This document shows positions 1-12,069 of a DNA stretch of 64,000 bases, one piece after another. The translations under genes were made by a program, and so were the position numbers. The DNA is from Cricetomys ansorgei (Eukaryota; Chordata; Mammalia; Rodentia; Nesomyidae), in contig JAMJFZ010001657.1 in NCBI GenBank assembly GCA_026225945.1, positions 930,001-994,000 on the forward strand, written 5' to 3'. The notes under the pieces were generated by a model. That model searched no databases, was not told the DNA's origin, and worked only from the letters and a program-made list of their open reading frames with translations. Within the stretch, counting starts at the first letter, position 1. Each line of letters begins with the position of its first letter.

Positions 1-1504
1 GGGAAAACCTGCCTACAGGCAAATATTCAAGAGAGCAGATCCATGAAAAGTTCTCTATCCCACTTCCATGGGTGTGGGGATTAATATTGGTAGGGAACCG
101 TAGGCTGGAATGCCAGTCTGAGCTACAGAAGCTCTCATACTACTTCCAAAGAGCTCAGTGGAGAACAGCCACAGGGCTGAGCCAGCCACACACACACAGT
201 TCAACCAATGTAACCAAGAAAACTCCCTGCAGCCCGGATGGAGGGCTTCACGTGGGTCATGGGTGCTGCTGGGTCACTCTTGGAAACACTTACATCTTTG
301 ATGGGGACGGAAGTTCAATGAAGCAAATTCTTCCTTCCTAACACCACATACCGTGAGTCCAGAGTGATACTGTGTCTTAGGCCATTGTCTGTTGTTATAA
401 CCAAACACACTGGATAGTTTATATAAGCCAGTCTTTCTTCCTTCTTTTCTTCCTTCCCTCATAATGCAGGAAAGGAGAGGAGCCAGCAAGAAACTATATA
501 AGGAGAACTTACCTTCACACAGAGGAACAAAGTGAGAGAAGGTGTCGGATTTGCTCTATAACAATCTGCTCTCCTGGTAACTAACTCATTCTTTAGGGTG
601 CTACATTAATCCCTTTGAGGTAGTGAAGCTCTATGGTTTAATCACCCTTTGTTGGCTTCACCACCTCTCAACACTCTAACACAGATGCTTACCTCTGATA
701 CATAGATTTGGAAAACAAGCTGTATTCAAATGTTAGTGATCTGTGAAAAGTGTGGTGCCTTCGAATTCAACAGAGGTGTTCTCTTTTTGCCTCTGGTAGG
801 ATTTAATTCAGGAATTAGGATGTGGGATGCTCACAGTCACTTAAATTTCCACAGAGCCAGCGGCCTCTGGATTCTTGTCTTACAGATTCAAGCAAGGAAA
901 TTCGTGAACTACAGGAGGGGCTGTTTAGAAAGTTTTATTGCAGGTTCATAAAAGGGACAGTAAAAGAAAGAAGGCAGAGACTTATATTTTAGAAACATAT
1001 TCCCACATATATATTTCATATATTTCATATATCGTGTGATAGCATGAAACTACTAGTCTTGGGGTTTTAAAAGCCCTTGTGGCAGAAACTGGGGTGAGGC
1101 TTGGGGAGAACAATAAACTGGTCCAACCAGGAGGTGTCCACATGCATTCTCTCTGTTTCGATCATGTTCTTGCCTGTAGTTTCCAGTCAGAAGTATTCAT
1201 TTAGGAGAAGAGAGATAACAGAAAGAGCCTGCTCCTCCCTCTGTTACTGGTCAAATAGAGATTGCTACCTGGGCACGTCTGGAGGAACAGGCAGCAGTGT
1301 CAGAGTCAACCATGATGCCTCGTGTCTTCAGCAAAGGTTTACCAGAGTCTTCTTAGCATGACTTGAAGGGCTAGGTAGAGATGGAACCCAAGTGGCAACA
1401 GATATGTGCCCAAATCCTGGGAGAGACAGATTGTTCGGAAGAGGATCAATGGTGCAGGGCTATCCACCAGCAAGGACACATAAGCCTATCAGAAGCCCCC
1501 AGAA
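1..1504. other. Unassigned intergenic sequence
   Basis: I recognise no gene here. A CT-rich (cttc/ttcc) stretch lies at about 429-462. The rest is AT/GC-balanced sequence without a repeat family I can name. Short ORFs (under 90 codons) show no motif or exon structure. Confidence 0.6.
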
Positions 1505-1821
1505 GCCTTTAGGGAGGGCTGGAGGAATTGGCTCAGTGAGTAAAGGGACTGCTATACAAGCATGAGGATCTGAGTTCACATCCCAGAGCCCACACAGTGG
1601 GTACAGTGGTACACAGCTGTACCTCCAGCAATTGGAGTAAGGAGGGTCCTGGGGGTTGGTAGCTAGATAATCTAGCCAAAACCGTGAGCTTGGAGTTGTT
1701 AGATAGCTAGTCTAGCCAAAATAGTGAGCTTGGGGTTCAGTGAGAGACTTTGTCTAAAAAAATTAAGGTGGAGAAATAAATGAGACAAGATATATGGTTC
1801 TAACCTCTAACCTCCACACTT
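1505..1821 (+). repeat. B4-type SINE (ID head fused to B1-like body)
   Basis: Begins with a tRNA-derived head (gggctggaggaattggctca) and a B-box-like segment ending in 'gagttcacatccc'. It then passes into a B1-like body and the typical B4 3' part 'tcagtgagagactttgtct', followed by a tail leading into the minisatellite. A segment of about 40 bp containing 'tctagccaaaa' and 'gtgagcttgg' is tandemly duplicated at about 1653-1735, which the family normally has once. Confidence 0.75.
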
Positions 1822-1825
1822 GTTT

Positions 1826-1973
1826 GTATGGATGAGGACACCCACATCCACACATCCATACACCACTTGGGGATTGTGGGCGAAAACACTCACACCTACA
1901 CGTCTAGTCACCACAAGGGAGGGTGTGGGTGAAAGCACCTACACCCATGTGTCCATACACCACGTGGGGAGTA
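1826..1973. repeat. Three-copy minisatellite, about 48-bp unit
   Basis: Three diverged units start near 1826, 1876 and 1923. Each carries an 'acacc(c/t)a' core, a 'caccac' block and a 'gtgggngaaa' or 'ggggatt' block. It lies directly on the 3' side of the B4 element, so it may have grown from the CA-rich B4 tail. Confidence 0.6.
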
Positions 1974-1975
1974 TG

Positions 1976-2819
1976 AGAAAAAGAAAGGGGAGAGAAGGGT
2001 GGAACCCTTGGTGAGCTGAGCCTCGTCTTGCTTGGAGGTGACAGTCGATACCTTCAGCAATCCCCTAGTGCTGGAGAGCAGGAGTCTCTGGGAAGTCACC
2101 AACATGGGCTTCACAACTTGAAGAAATACATCAGCAAGGCAAATATGCCAATCCTTCGCTGTCTTCCTGGGTATTTTCTCCACCATTCTGGTAGAGAACA
2201 GTGTGTATGTGCTTTCAGAGCACATGCAGGACTTTTGGTGCATCAAACAGACATCTGTTCAATGCTCTTAAGCACCTGCCAGCCAGGGAGTATCAGTTGC
2301 ATGCATTAGATAAGCAAGGATTTTTTTCCTTTCATTGCAAATCACATGGTTACAACAGTACAGATCCTTGCTGGAGCTGCAATCTGCTGGCTACGCTACC
2401 CTGAAGGCTGCTTGCTAAGGAAAACATTCTGTCGGGGCCTTTTGGACAACATAGATTCTTGTGCTCATTGTTTCACACCTGTGTTTTTAAATTGTTCTCT
2501 TCAATTGAAAATGAATTTTCACCTAAGAGATGGAGGTGTAGGCTGGTTTCAGCTCCCAAGTAGCATTAACATATGTACCATGCTTGAAGCCTACACTCCC
2601 ACACTCCCACACCCTACTTCTGGTCACCCCCCCCCCCCCCGCTTCTCTTTACTTTCTGCATCTTTTTTCTGCCCCAAGGGTGGGAAGTTGCAAAAGCAAA
2701 CTGCACTGTCATAGTGTATGTGTGAATACCCTTCCCTCATGTGGGCTGTTTCAGACTCTATTCCTACATTATTCTCTCTCTATAAGAGCATCCGGTTCAG
2801 ACCTGTGCCCTCCTGCCCT
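1976..2819. other. Unassigned intergenic sequence with a C14 tract
   Basis: No gene recognised. A run of 14 C residues lies at 2627-2640, preceded by three 'cactcccac'-like repeats. The overlapping ORFs here have no family features. Confidence 0.55.
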
Positions 2820-3235
2820 TCCCGCTGCTTGTCTTGGTCAGTCCCTCCCACTCACCCACCCGGACCATCACAACAACACCCTCTCCAAGCTGTCTAGGAT
2901 CTTCAGTGCCTTTTAATCCACCATTCACTCTGAAACCACAAGTGTCACCCAACAGCCATGAATCAGAGGCTCGCTGCTCTCCTGCTTCATTCTTCAGTGA
3001 CTTCCTACTACCAACGGGTCATGTCCAATCTCCATGCCAGAGCTCTCTTTCCCACCAACACTCCATGCCATCGGACTTCAAGCCATCCGACTGATGCACA
3101 CGGCTCTTCCAGCTTCCTTCTCTGTCTATGTGGCGAACTCGCACCCTCTCCTTGAGATGCGACAGAAGCATTGCTCATGTTGGAATCACCTCAGTCCCTC
3201 CCAGGCTGAAGCTGATCTCCTTGTCTGAGGCTCAC
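2820..3235 (+). repeat. L2-type LINE 3' fragment (degraded)
   Basis: The sequence follows the L2 3' coding/UTR pattern. 'ttcagtgacttcctact' is followed about 30 bp later by a 'caatctccatgccagagctc' block. Then come a run resembling the conserved 'acacggctcttccagcttcct' block and 'cctcagtccctccc'. It is ancient and diverged, and the short ORFs over it are decayed remnants. Confidence 0.5.
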
Positions 3236-3289
3236 CACCCTCCTTGACACGTGCTCTGACCGACTCTCAGATCTTCTGTCCTCCATTGC

Positions 3290-3905
3290 TTTACATGAAC
3301 AGAATCACATAGCATGTGTTTATGCAAGCCCAGCCTGCTGTCATTCAGCATTATGCACATGAAAAGTATCCACACTGTTACGCATGGCTGTATTTATCCA
3401 CTTTCACTGCTATATAGCAGGTCCCATGTAGCAGCTTCTGGATCCTTCAAATAGTTCAGTTATGGACATTCTTACAAATAGCTTTTGGTGAGTATGTGTT
3501 CATTCTGGATGTGGGCTGCACATCCCAGAGTGGAAGTGCTGGGGAATGGCATAGCACAGTGGTCCCCGCCACATGGACTCTTGCACCCATGTATAGGAGT
3601 TTTAGGTCTCAATACTTAATATTTCCTTTTTAATTTAACCCCTCTGATTGGCACGAGGCTACACCCCATTTTGGCTTTCGCTTGCATTTCCCTGATGACC
3701 AAGGGATTTGACCACCTTCCCACAGGCTTGTTTTCTATGGGATGTCCTTTTAGAGAGATTATAAAGCCTTTTGCTTGCTTTCCTATTGAACAAATACTTT
3801 TTCAAAACATAGGTTTGTAGGAATTATTTATGTATTCTGGATAAGAGATTTTTGGAATATTAATTTTTCAAATCTCTTCTCTCTAGGGGTCGTATTTGAC
3901 TCTTT
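3290..3905 (-). repeat. L1M-type LINE-1 fragment, antisense
   Basis: The plus strand reads as the reverse complement of an old mammalian L1 3' region. It contains 'cactgctatatagca', 'tggacattcttacaaatag', 'agtggaagtgctgggg', then 'gcatttccctgatgacc' and 'aggaattatttatgtattctgga'. The order of these blocks matches an antisense L1M. The element resumes after the inserted B3 at about 4165. Confidence 0.75.
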
Positions 3906-3924
3906 TAAATATTGAATATTCTTT

Positions 3925-4150
3925 CAAAATTTTTAGATTTTACTTATTTTGTGTATGTGAGTATTTGCCTGCATGTGTGTCCGTGCACCATGTGCATGCC
4001 TGGTGCCTCTGGAGGTCAGAAGAGGGGGGTGGATCCCTTGGAATTGGAGTTACAGGTGGCTGTGAACCACACTGTGGGTGCTGGGAACTGAACCTGCGTC
4101 CTCTGCAAGAGCAGCCGGTGCTCTTAACTGCTGTGCCATCCTTCTATCCT
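3925..4150 (-). repeat. B3 SINE, antisense, inserted in L1M
   Basis: Reverse-complement B3. It has a 'ttacttattttgtgtatgtg' tail side, then 'ctggaggtcagaagagg' and 'gagttacaggtggctgtgaa'. These are followed by 'gtgggtgctgggaactgaac' and 'gagcagccggtgctcttaac'. It separates the two parts of the antisense L1M. Confidence 0.85.
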
Positions 4151-4164
4151 CCATCCATCTTATT

Positions 4165-4380
4165 TTTTATTCTTTTAATAATGGTATTTGGTGAATAGAT
4201 GTTCTTAATTTTAGTGTATTATATTCAAAATTGAATATTATATTGAGTGTAATGTATCTAAAATGTTTTTTGAAACCACTGTTTTGTGCATGCTGTTGTT
4301 TTAATATTTGAAAAAAAAATGTATTTCTCTAAGGTCATAAAAATCCCTTTTTTCTGCACAGTCTGTGCTATCTTTCATAC
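4165..4380 (-). repeat. Continuation of antisense L1M fragment
   Basis: AT-rich sequence with 'gaatagatgttcttaatttta' and 'ataaaaatccctttttt' resembles the stretch that follows the 'tattctgga' block in antisense L1M. I infer it is the other half of the element split by the B3. Confidence 0.5.
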
Positions 4381-4654
4381 TAGGAATGCCGTCCATCTGG
4401 TGTGATAGTCTTGCTTGGTGTGAGGTAGGAATCATGGCTTGCTTTTCCCCATGTGGGAATGCAATTGATCCAGCAGCATCTCCAGAAAAAGATCCCCCTT
4501 CCTACAGCCTGGATGTCCAAGGCTTTGAATATCATATATCTGCAAATAAAACTGTGAGTTTTATCCCTAATTCCATAGGTAGTCCACACAAGTCTTTTTT
4601 TTAAAGAGTCAATGGCATACTTTGCATCTGTTAACTCTTAATCTCCATGATTAA

Positions 4655-4805
4655 GAGGAATCACTATTATCACCCCCATTTCACAGAAGAGAAATCCAAG
4701 GCAAAGGAAGATTAAGGCACCTGCCCAGTTCGCAGACAGCTCATCACAGGGTGACTCAGAATTAGACCCCAGGAAGCCTTGCTTTGGGGTCTCTAATCTT
4801 TTTGT
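4655..4805 (-). repeat. MIR SINE, antisense
   Basis: Contains 'cacccccatttcacagaaga', then a 'gattaaggcacctgcccagt' block, then 'gactcagaattagacccc'. This is the antisense MIR order (fraction before the tRNA-like head). Strongly diverged, as expected for an ancient mammalian SINE. Confidence 0.7.
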
Positions 4806-6700
4806 CCCTGTGGAATGCTGCATCTCGCTAGTAAGGCTTCACGGGAGCTTTAATTTTGGTGATGTTATGTAATCTGGTTCGTGACTCTGATGGGAGAAAT
4901 ATAGACAGAAGCTAGTCAGGAAGCACTCGGTGGTGAGTTTCTAAAATAGAGCAACAGCGATGGGCAAGAAGAGGTGGATTTGACCAATATCACTTAACTA
5001 AGAGAGCAGACTTAGGGATACATCCCAGTGAGATTCAAAGTAAGGAGGCAACGGGGAGAGCTGTGAACGTGTCCACAGGGAGGCCAATGAATATGCACAG
5101 AAAAAGCTCACATCTGGTCTTCTTCTTGCCCAGCTTACCTTCTATCTCTCTTCCTTTATTTTCTCCCTTATTTACATCGTATTTACATTAAATGCAGTTT
5201 TGTTTTACCTTGGCAAGACTGATCCACGGCAACTCCAACGTCACCCTCCAGCTCTAAGAGACTCACCCAAACCGTTTTGGCCCCGAGGGGAATTCTGGCA
5301 CCCACTGTCAGATGTCCACTTGCCATTCTATCAAAGAACTTAAGGTCTTTCTGTGTCACTGATTCACATACTCAACTGCAAATGGTTTACTTCCTCCAAG
5401 CAGCCTCTGCTTGGGGCCTTTAGTCGTGTGTTGACTAAATTTTTATTCGTCAACTAAAACACTAATGCAGCACTCTCAACCATTGACATGGGTTGGCTGT
5501 CGCCCGAGGGACCAGTAGAAAGTCAGGGTCCTATACACTCCCCTCTCAAAAGACCTTTTAAACAGGCCTCCAGACCTTTTAAACAGGCCTCCAGCAAGGC
5601 CACACTGTCTCCCTGGATGCTTTGTATGCTCAGCCCCTGCTCCAGATGGCTGGAAGAAGGTGACTCTCATGCCATGCTGAGAAGCGATGCTGGAGTGGGT
5701 GTTGGGAATGCTGCTGTCTGGTCCTCCCCCTCTGGGGCAGAGGCTCGTCTCAAAACCCTTGAGGCACCAGTTGGTATAAGCGTTTGACATTTGTCCATTC
5801 TCCCTGCAGTCCCGTGGGCTCTTGGTGTCTCCATTTTGCAGGAAGGTCAGTACAACTCAGCGCAATCCGCTTGCTGGGTTTCACAGCTAGTACTCTGCCA
5901 TCGACTCACTCCTTCATTTATGTGCCACCGTATGCTTGGCACTATTCTAGGTGCTAGTAGGCGGCAGAGCAAGGATATGAACTCAGAACGCTGAGCTCAT
6001 GTTCTCAACCACAATGACAATATGCAATATGTCCTCCTGAAACCTGCGGTGGCAGCTTCATAGACACCAGGGCTGAGTATGGCGGGGCAGAGGACATCAG
6101 AAGGCAGGAAGCTCCCTGGCCCTCTATCTCATTCTGTTTTTCTGCATAACCTAGGGCTTTTTGATCTGTTTGGGCTCCCATCCCTGGGCGCTTTTCTTTA
6201 CAGCTGCCCACCAGAGAAATTACACCATTAGGTTCAGCCCAGCACTCAGCCTGCAAACATTCATCACCCTTTCCTTTGTTTAGCCTCTCTGTCCACCCCT
6301 CCCCTGGACTGGATTCAGCTCTCTAGGGACAGAGACCCTGTGGTTAAACTCAGAGCCCAGAAGAGTCTTGTCTTGCTGTGGGAAGTTCATACGTGTGCCT
6401 GGGTTCTCCCTTTTCTATTGTGTAGCTCTTCTCAGGCCTCCAGAGCAGGTGATCTTGTCTTTATACTCATGGCTCCCAGCATTGATAACTTATATACCCT
6501 AAGTGCCCTCTGGAAGAGCCTGCTCCAGCCACTTTAAGTACTAAACTCACCAAGGCCCAGCTTAGTGTTCGCCTTAGTAGTAACTCCCTGGCTAGCCTTG
6601 TGCCTGCTGACTCACCTGCAGGGCCCTTCTAGGGGTACAACAGTAGATGACCAAGAATATGTTCCCTGGCTTCTGACGTTTCTAACATACTTCCCACCTC
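4806..6700. other. Mostly unassigned intergenic sequence
   Basis: No gene recognised. It includes a perfect 21-bp tandem duplication (5551-5571 and 5572-5592), a MIR-like remnant near 5920-5995 ('atgcttggcactattctagg') and a possible L2-like scrap near 6240-6360. The pair of about 100-codon ORFs on opposite strands at 5476-5790 overlap almost completely and span the duplication. Neither shows a recognisable domain. Confidence 0.5.
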
Positions 6701-6709
6701 TCTCCTACC

Positions 6710-7040
6710 CCTGAGTTTGGTGTATATGCATGTACACGTTCTTGTGCTCTTGTGCATTCAGGTGCGTGTGCGCATGCATACATATGTGTGTGGGGGCCAG
6801 AGGTTGATGTCGGTATCTTCCTCTGTCACTTTCCACCTTATTTTCCCAGACAAGATCTCTCACCAAACAGGGAAAACTCCTGTTCAGTCTGCCAACAAGC
6901 TCTGTTGTCACCTCCCAAGCTCAGGAGCTATAGCTATCTGCCGCAAAGACTGGCTTTTTATAAGAGTGCTGGGAAATATGTATTTAGGCCTTTCTGTTTG
7001 TACAGCAGACACTTTACTGACTAAGGAGCCATTTCCCTAG
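6710..7040 (-). repeat. B4 SINE, antisense
   Basis: A TG-rich leading part is followed by 'ggggccagaggttgatgtcg', 'cttcctctgtcac' and 'caagatctctcaccaaa'. A degraded B1-like middle and the terminal 'gcagacactttactgacta' / 'gagccatttccctag' head come next. This is the reverse of the B4 consensus. Confidence 0.75.
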
Positions 7041-7051
7041 GTCCTGTCATT

Positions 7052-7243
7052 TTTAAAAGACTTATTTTTAAGTGTGTGTGTGTGTGTGGTTGCAGATACC
7101 TGAGGCATCTAGAGGCATTTGGCTTTCCCTGAATCTAGAGTTACAGGTAGCTGTGAGCTACCTAATATGGGTAATGAGAACCAAACTCAGGTCCTCTGAA
7201 AGAGTAGTATGTGCTCTTCACTGCTGATCCATCTCTCCAGCCC
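7052..7243 (-). repeat. B3/B2 SINE, antisense
   Basis: Contains 'ttaaaagacttattttta', a short TG run and 'gagttacaggtagctgtgag'. It ends in 'agtatgtgctcttcactgc' and 'ccatctctccagcccc', which is the reverse of the tRNA-derived 5' head of B2/B3. Confidence 0.85.
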
Positions 7244-7249
7244 CTCTCT

Positions 7250-7384
7250 CTTATTTTCTGATGTAGGGTCTTACTGTGTAGCCTGGAATTTGCTGAGTAG
7301 CCCAGATTGGCCTCAGATTTCTGATCCTCCTGCCTCAGCTTACTGAGTGCTGGGATTACAGGTGTGTGCTGACATGCCTGGCAA
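7250..7384 (-). repeat. B1 SINE, antisense
   Basis: Contains 'gtagggtcttactgtgtagc' followed by 'cctcctgcctcagc' and 'gagtgctgggattacaggtg'. These are antisense B1 (7SL-derived) hallmarks. It abuts the preceding B3 with almost no spacer, making a compound SINE block with the B4 before it. Confidence 0.85.
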
Positions 7385-7936
7385 GGAAGGAACATTTCTG
7401 AAAGCGAGTGCCTCTACACTGAGCCATCTTCATCAGTCCAGATAGCTCCCAGAGTTCCAAGAATGGAAACCTTAGCCAGAGGGCACAGATAAACTGTATA
7501 AATTGAGAAGGCAAAATTTTCCTTAGTCTTTTCAGCAGCACAATAGCAGCAGGCACTATTTTAAACTCTCTGATAATTTGGTCTTAATTATATGGTGTGC
7601 AGAGGCATTAATAAGTTTACCAATCTGCCAGCAACACTAAACACACATGTCTTAGAAAATGCTACCCTTCTCTCTGCTTATTACAGGACTGGGAACTTGG
7701 GTAATTGTGAATAATTAAGAGGGAGTGACCAAATGGTGATTCGCAGGAAGTCTCCAGAGACATCAACAGAGCGGGGAACCTGCAGGGTAGGCAAGAAGCC
7801 CCTGAAGGCTGCAGGGGCTGATACTGTAGGCATCCATCCTTCAAAGCTGAATGGGAAGCAGAAAAGTACATTGGGATAGCCAAGAAATTGCTTCTTACCT
7901 ATCAAGAGGTCCAGTGAAAGTTTTGATGGTCTCAGA
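7385..7936. other. Unassigned intergenic sequence
   Basis: No gene or named repeat recognised. Two overlapping minus-strand ORFs of about 73 codons show no family features. Confidence 0.5.
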
Positions 7937-8095
7937 ATAAAAAATGCTGATTGTGATGGTGTGTAATCTTAGTGTTCAAGAGACTGAAGCAGGAAGATCT
8001 CAGATAAAGCCAGCCTGTGACATATAGCAAGACAGACAGACAGATAGAAACAAAGAGATGGATGGAGCAAGGGAGGGAGGGAGGGAGGGATAGAG
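7937..8095 (+). repeat. Diverged B1 SINE with GACA/GATA and AGGG microsatellite tail
   Basis: 'gtgatggtgtgtaatcttag' and 'gactgaagcaggaagatc' mark a diverged sense B1. Its 3' end runs into gaca/gata repeats (about 8028-8048) and then a ggag/gagg run (about 8067-8095). The microsatellites probably grew from the B1 A-rich tail. Confidence 0.7.
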
Positions 8096-8384
8096 GGGAT
8101 AACAGTAGAAGGCATCTGTTCCCAATGCCTTGTACCATAGTGGTGTAGAAGCACATGGGTCTGGGGACCCCCACAGTCTGCACAGCTCCCAGCTGGGTTC
8201 TGCCACTCAACAGCTGAATGCCACCATCAAGTTACTGTGGGTGATCCTTGGCTTCTTCACTGCAGAATGTGACAAATCCCTGCCTGGCAGGAATTGTGCT
8301 TATATCCACCAGCATATGTGAAGCTCCAGCAGACATCTCCACACACAGTAGGGATGCAATTTCTACTCTTTCATTTCTTTCCTT

Positions 8385-8900
8385 GCCTTTTTACTTAAAA
8401 AAAAAAAACTTTAGAAATTTGTGTTTTATGACCCTATCTACCCTACCCCTCCCACTAACTCTCTTTAGACCCACTTTCCCACTTTTCAACATATCCTCCC
8501 CCAAACTTCATATCATTTCTCCACCTCCTCCACTAAATCTAACTTGTGCTGCCATATGTGCACAGACATGGCACCATGCAAGGGCAATCTACCAGTAACC
8601 ACATAAACAAAAGGAAAAAAGACCCCCTCTCAGCAGCCAACAACTGCCAATGGTCTCTCAGCTAGGGGTGGGACATTATGAGCCCCATCTCTGTCTATGC
8701 TGGAATTTTGACCAGGTATCCATATCTGATGTGAGTTTTGGAGTGCAATAGCCAATCATGTCCAGAAGTCAGAATTCCACAGCATCCCCTCATCCTCTGA
8801 CTCATATATGTTTTCTGCTTCTTATAATGTTCCATGGAGAGTATATGTGTGTGTGTGTGAGAGGGGGGGCATTTAAGGATGAGCTTACACAGTTTCAGTT
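8385..8900. repeat. Rodent-type L1 3'-region fragment
   Basis: Blocks such as 'aacttgtgctgccatatgtg', 'gcaagggcaatctaccagta' and 'caatggtctctcagctaggg' resemble a 3'-region segment common in old rodent L1 copies. 'tggaattttgaccagg' belongs to the same block series. Orientation was not decided. A TG tract of about 15 bp lies near 8845. Confidence 0.55.
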
Positions 8901-10500
8901 CTCAGAACTTTGACAGTAATGAATTTCTGCATTAACCACAGCTACTGCAAAAAGAAGCTTCTCTGACCAAGGTTGAGAATGTCACTAATTTATGGGTATA
9001 AACAGAGAATTTTAGAAGGCAATTTGATAATATGACCATTCCTCAATAGAGCCTGTGACTTCTCCAGTCATGGGCCTTTATTTTTTTAATACAATGCCAG
9101 GTTTAAATTCCTCTTGTGAAACAGGATTCAGATTCAAGTAGAAAGTGGTTGGTTATCTCTATAACCTTTATGCCACTACCACACCAGTAGGCACAGATTG
9201 CCTTGCAGGTTAGCATTGCAACATACTGGGTAAAGCCATTAGTGTCTTTTCTCTCTCAGCATAACCTTCCAGTCCTATGAGAGCAGGGAGGACCTGCCTT
9301 TGTCTTTGTAAGTGAATAAACTGTGTTTACTGAGGTCGTATATGCTTGGTACAGTTTCTGACTCTTAGAAGTGTCTTAATCAATATTTGCTCAAGGAAGG
9401 AACATATAAAATATGCTGTTTCCTACTTCAGCAAAAATTTTAAGCACAAAGTGGCTTAAATAACTTGGCTAAAGCACCCAGCAAGTAGGTGGTAATCTGG
9501 GCTTTAAGCATGACAGAGGCGGTGTGAATACAGCACAGTCAAACTCAACATGACAGATCCAAACTACAGTGTGGAGCTGGGCTCTCTGCCCTGATCTTTG
9601 TCCTGAAGTTGTAGTAATTAGCCAGAACATTTGTTTCAGGGAGGAAAAAAAGAACACCCCGGTAGCTGAGGGAGTGTGAATGCCTGACTTCTGCCTAGCT
9701 TCTTTGGATAAAATAGAAACTTTGCTTCTCCGATATATGTGTTTAGGCAGATTAAATTCGTGTTTGATTACAAACCCCAGGATAAAAGGAAAATAAATAT
9801 GTTCATGCAGATGAGAGATTTCCAAAGGGAGGAGGGGGAAGTCCTCAGTGAATCCTGTGGTAGCTGCTGTCCACAGGGGAGTGTACAGTGGGCTACCTCA
9901 ACCTGCCACAACAGCCTGAACTGAGACTGTCTGTGGGGTGCTCAGTAAGATGCAGAGAATGTCCACTGTTCCAGGCATGGTACCCACAACCATCCCATTC
10001 TGTCCAAACTTCATGGATTTTCTGGCCTCTTCCCTCTGCCCTTTGACTCACACATCAGCCCCTGTGTTCTGTTGTATGCTCTCTCCCCCTGGGGCTTTAC
10101 CACCTGAGCCTCCAGCACACTCCTTCTGAATCTACTGGGAAATAGAAATCAATCCAGAAGGCCCAGTCGAAATGTATAAATCCCCTTGAAGAAGTCTCTT
10201 TGTAGCTGCTTGGAAGGAAATGGCCATTTCCCTTGCAACCTTCAAATGAGCTTGCTTGTTTCATTCATTAAAATCCACCTTTTATTAAAATGACATGTAT
10301 TTATGTGCACATCTGACTTCTCAGAATTTATAAACATACTCATTGTTTCCAAGCCTCAGGATTCTGAGCACTATACAAAAGTGTGTGAAAAAATGTTAGT
10401 TGATGGAAAGCCATGTACATGTCCAACACATGAGCCAAGGTGAATCAGGTGTGCCATGGTCCTAAAGTGTGCTTTTATGATATCATAAAGAGATGGCATC
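8901..10500. other. Intergenic sequence with ancient repeat scraps
   Basis: About 9240-9415 resembles the 3' end of an L2 ('gagagcagggaggacctgcc' then 'caatatttgctcaaggaa'). About 9440-9560 resembles an antisense MIR ('taacttggctaaagcaccca', 'gtaggtggtaatctgggctt'). The rest is unassigned. A 118-codon minus-strand ORF at 9469-9825 lies over the MIR remnant and has no recognised domain. Confidence 0.5.
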
Positions 10501-10503
10501 CAT

Positions 10504-10678
10504 CTCTCTAGTTAAGCAGGGTGTGGTGGGGTACACACTTGTAGCCTTAACACTCAAGAGATGGAAGCAGGAAGATCATGAGTTTAAGACCATGTTTGGC
10601 TATATAGTGAGTTCTTGGCCAGCCTTGGCTACATGAGACCCCATTTCAAAAAGCCAAAACAACAGCAAAAAAAAAAAA
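10504..10678 (+). repeat. B1 SINE with A-rich tail
   Basis: Sense B1: 'agggtgtggtggggtacaca', then 'gatggaagcaggaagatcat', 'gttggctatata'-like segment, 'gagaccccatttca' and an A12 tail. An extra segment ('gagttcttggccagccttgg') makes it longer than a standard B1. Confidence 0.75.
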
Positions 10679-12069
10679 TGGTATAGTTACCAAACTTCAC
10701 ACTTCTACTACCCTGCAAGGCCATAGCTACCCACTGAACAGCCTATCTGCTTTTATGATTTTCCTTGTCTTCTTGCAGTGAGTTGATGTGGGGCTGTATG
10801 AATCCAGTAGCCAGTGGAATTTTAGCACCAGAAATGCTGCTAAGACAGAATCAGGTGAGCCTGTTGGTAACCAAGACCTTGTTTTCTGTGTTGACTGAGC
10901 CAGGCAGGACACCTAGGCAAGGCAGCTACAGAAGACAGCACTTGCATCATCTGGGAGCCTTAGTGACACTATGGAGAAGAGGTGTGATGGGAAGGGGAGA
11001 AAGGAACATCCTTGTGTTGAGTTCCTGGGGTTTGAGTAAGGGAAACATCAAATGTTGGTGCTAGCCCCTCCTTTATAAGCCGCTGTTCTAACCAAATGAT
11101 TATCAGTGTTCATGTGGGCATGGTACCCAGCACACAGCAGGTACTTTATGAATGCTAGCTCCTGTCGTCTTCCTTTCTATTCTCCTGATAGTAAACTTGC
11201 CACTGTCCCTCAGCAAGTTAACATGCAGAGGTGATCCCCAGAAGAAGATGGTAGAGGATTCAAAGCAGGTCAGCAACAGGTGGTGCCGCCCTAAGGGTGC
11301 CTCTAGTGGGTTCTAAACTGCTGCAGCAGTAACTTTAGAAGGCCAGCATGGACATGGAGCTAGGCAGGCTCCTGAAGGCCCTTAGAAGCTGCTTTTGCTA
11401 AGAGGGGCCTACGAGGTGACTAAAAGCAGGGGATGGGAGGAAAGGACACTTCTGACTTCAATTTGTGTGTGTCTCTTTTACTTTTGGGGTACCTGCTCAT
11501 GCAAGCAGTGTCTGCCTAACCCATCTCATCCAGCTGCAAGGCTGTAGACATAGGGATAAATTGTGGCACTAAAGCTGCAGGTCTTAAACCTGAAGGTCAA
11601 GGGGATAGCAGAACCTCTCAGAAAGATTTCTTCCATCATCCAGTAGTGCACTCCAGGGTGCAGTGACTGTCTCCTGAGAGCCAGATTGAACCTGCAAATG
11701 TTGACAGTGATAACGGCTTACTTAGACCCTTCTGAAGAGTCAGAATGGAGACAATGCCAACTAGGTACACCGCACCTTGACCCCAGCTGCTAATTATGCA
11801 CATCTCTAGACCATTCCAATTCTTCCTCTGTCTAACCTAAACCCCAGGTCAGTGCTCCAAGACAAACACAGGGGCCAAATGGACTTCTTTCTCTGTTTCT
11901 CTCTCCAGTGTGGCCACTTTAAATAACCTTCCTCTTTGCCGTCACCACCACTTTCACTGTAACCTGCATTCTGGGTACCAGTGGCCAAGCCTGGCCATTT
12001 GGGATTTCTGGGGCCCAGGCTTTTGCCATAAAACTCCATTTACACTCCTAATTTGGTAACTTGATTTTT
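10679..12069. other. Unassigned intergenic sequence
   Basis: No gene recognised. A short MIR/L2-like scrap may lie near 11108-11165 ('ggtacccagcacacagcagg'). The 99-codon ORF at 10765-11064 carries no motif I recognise. Confidence 0.5.

Noticed and set aside
5476..5790. A pair of overlapping ORFs of about 100 codons
   Set aside because: They lie on opposite strands of the same DNA and carry the 21-bp duplication; no family features.
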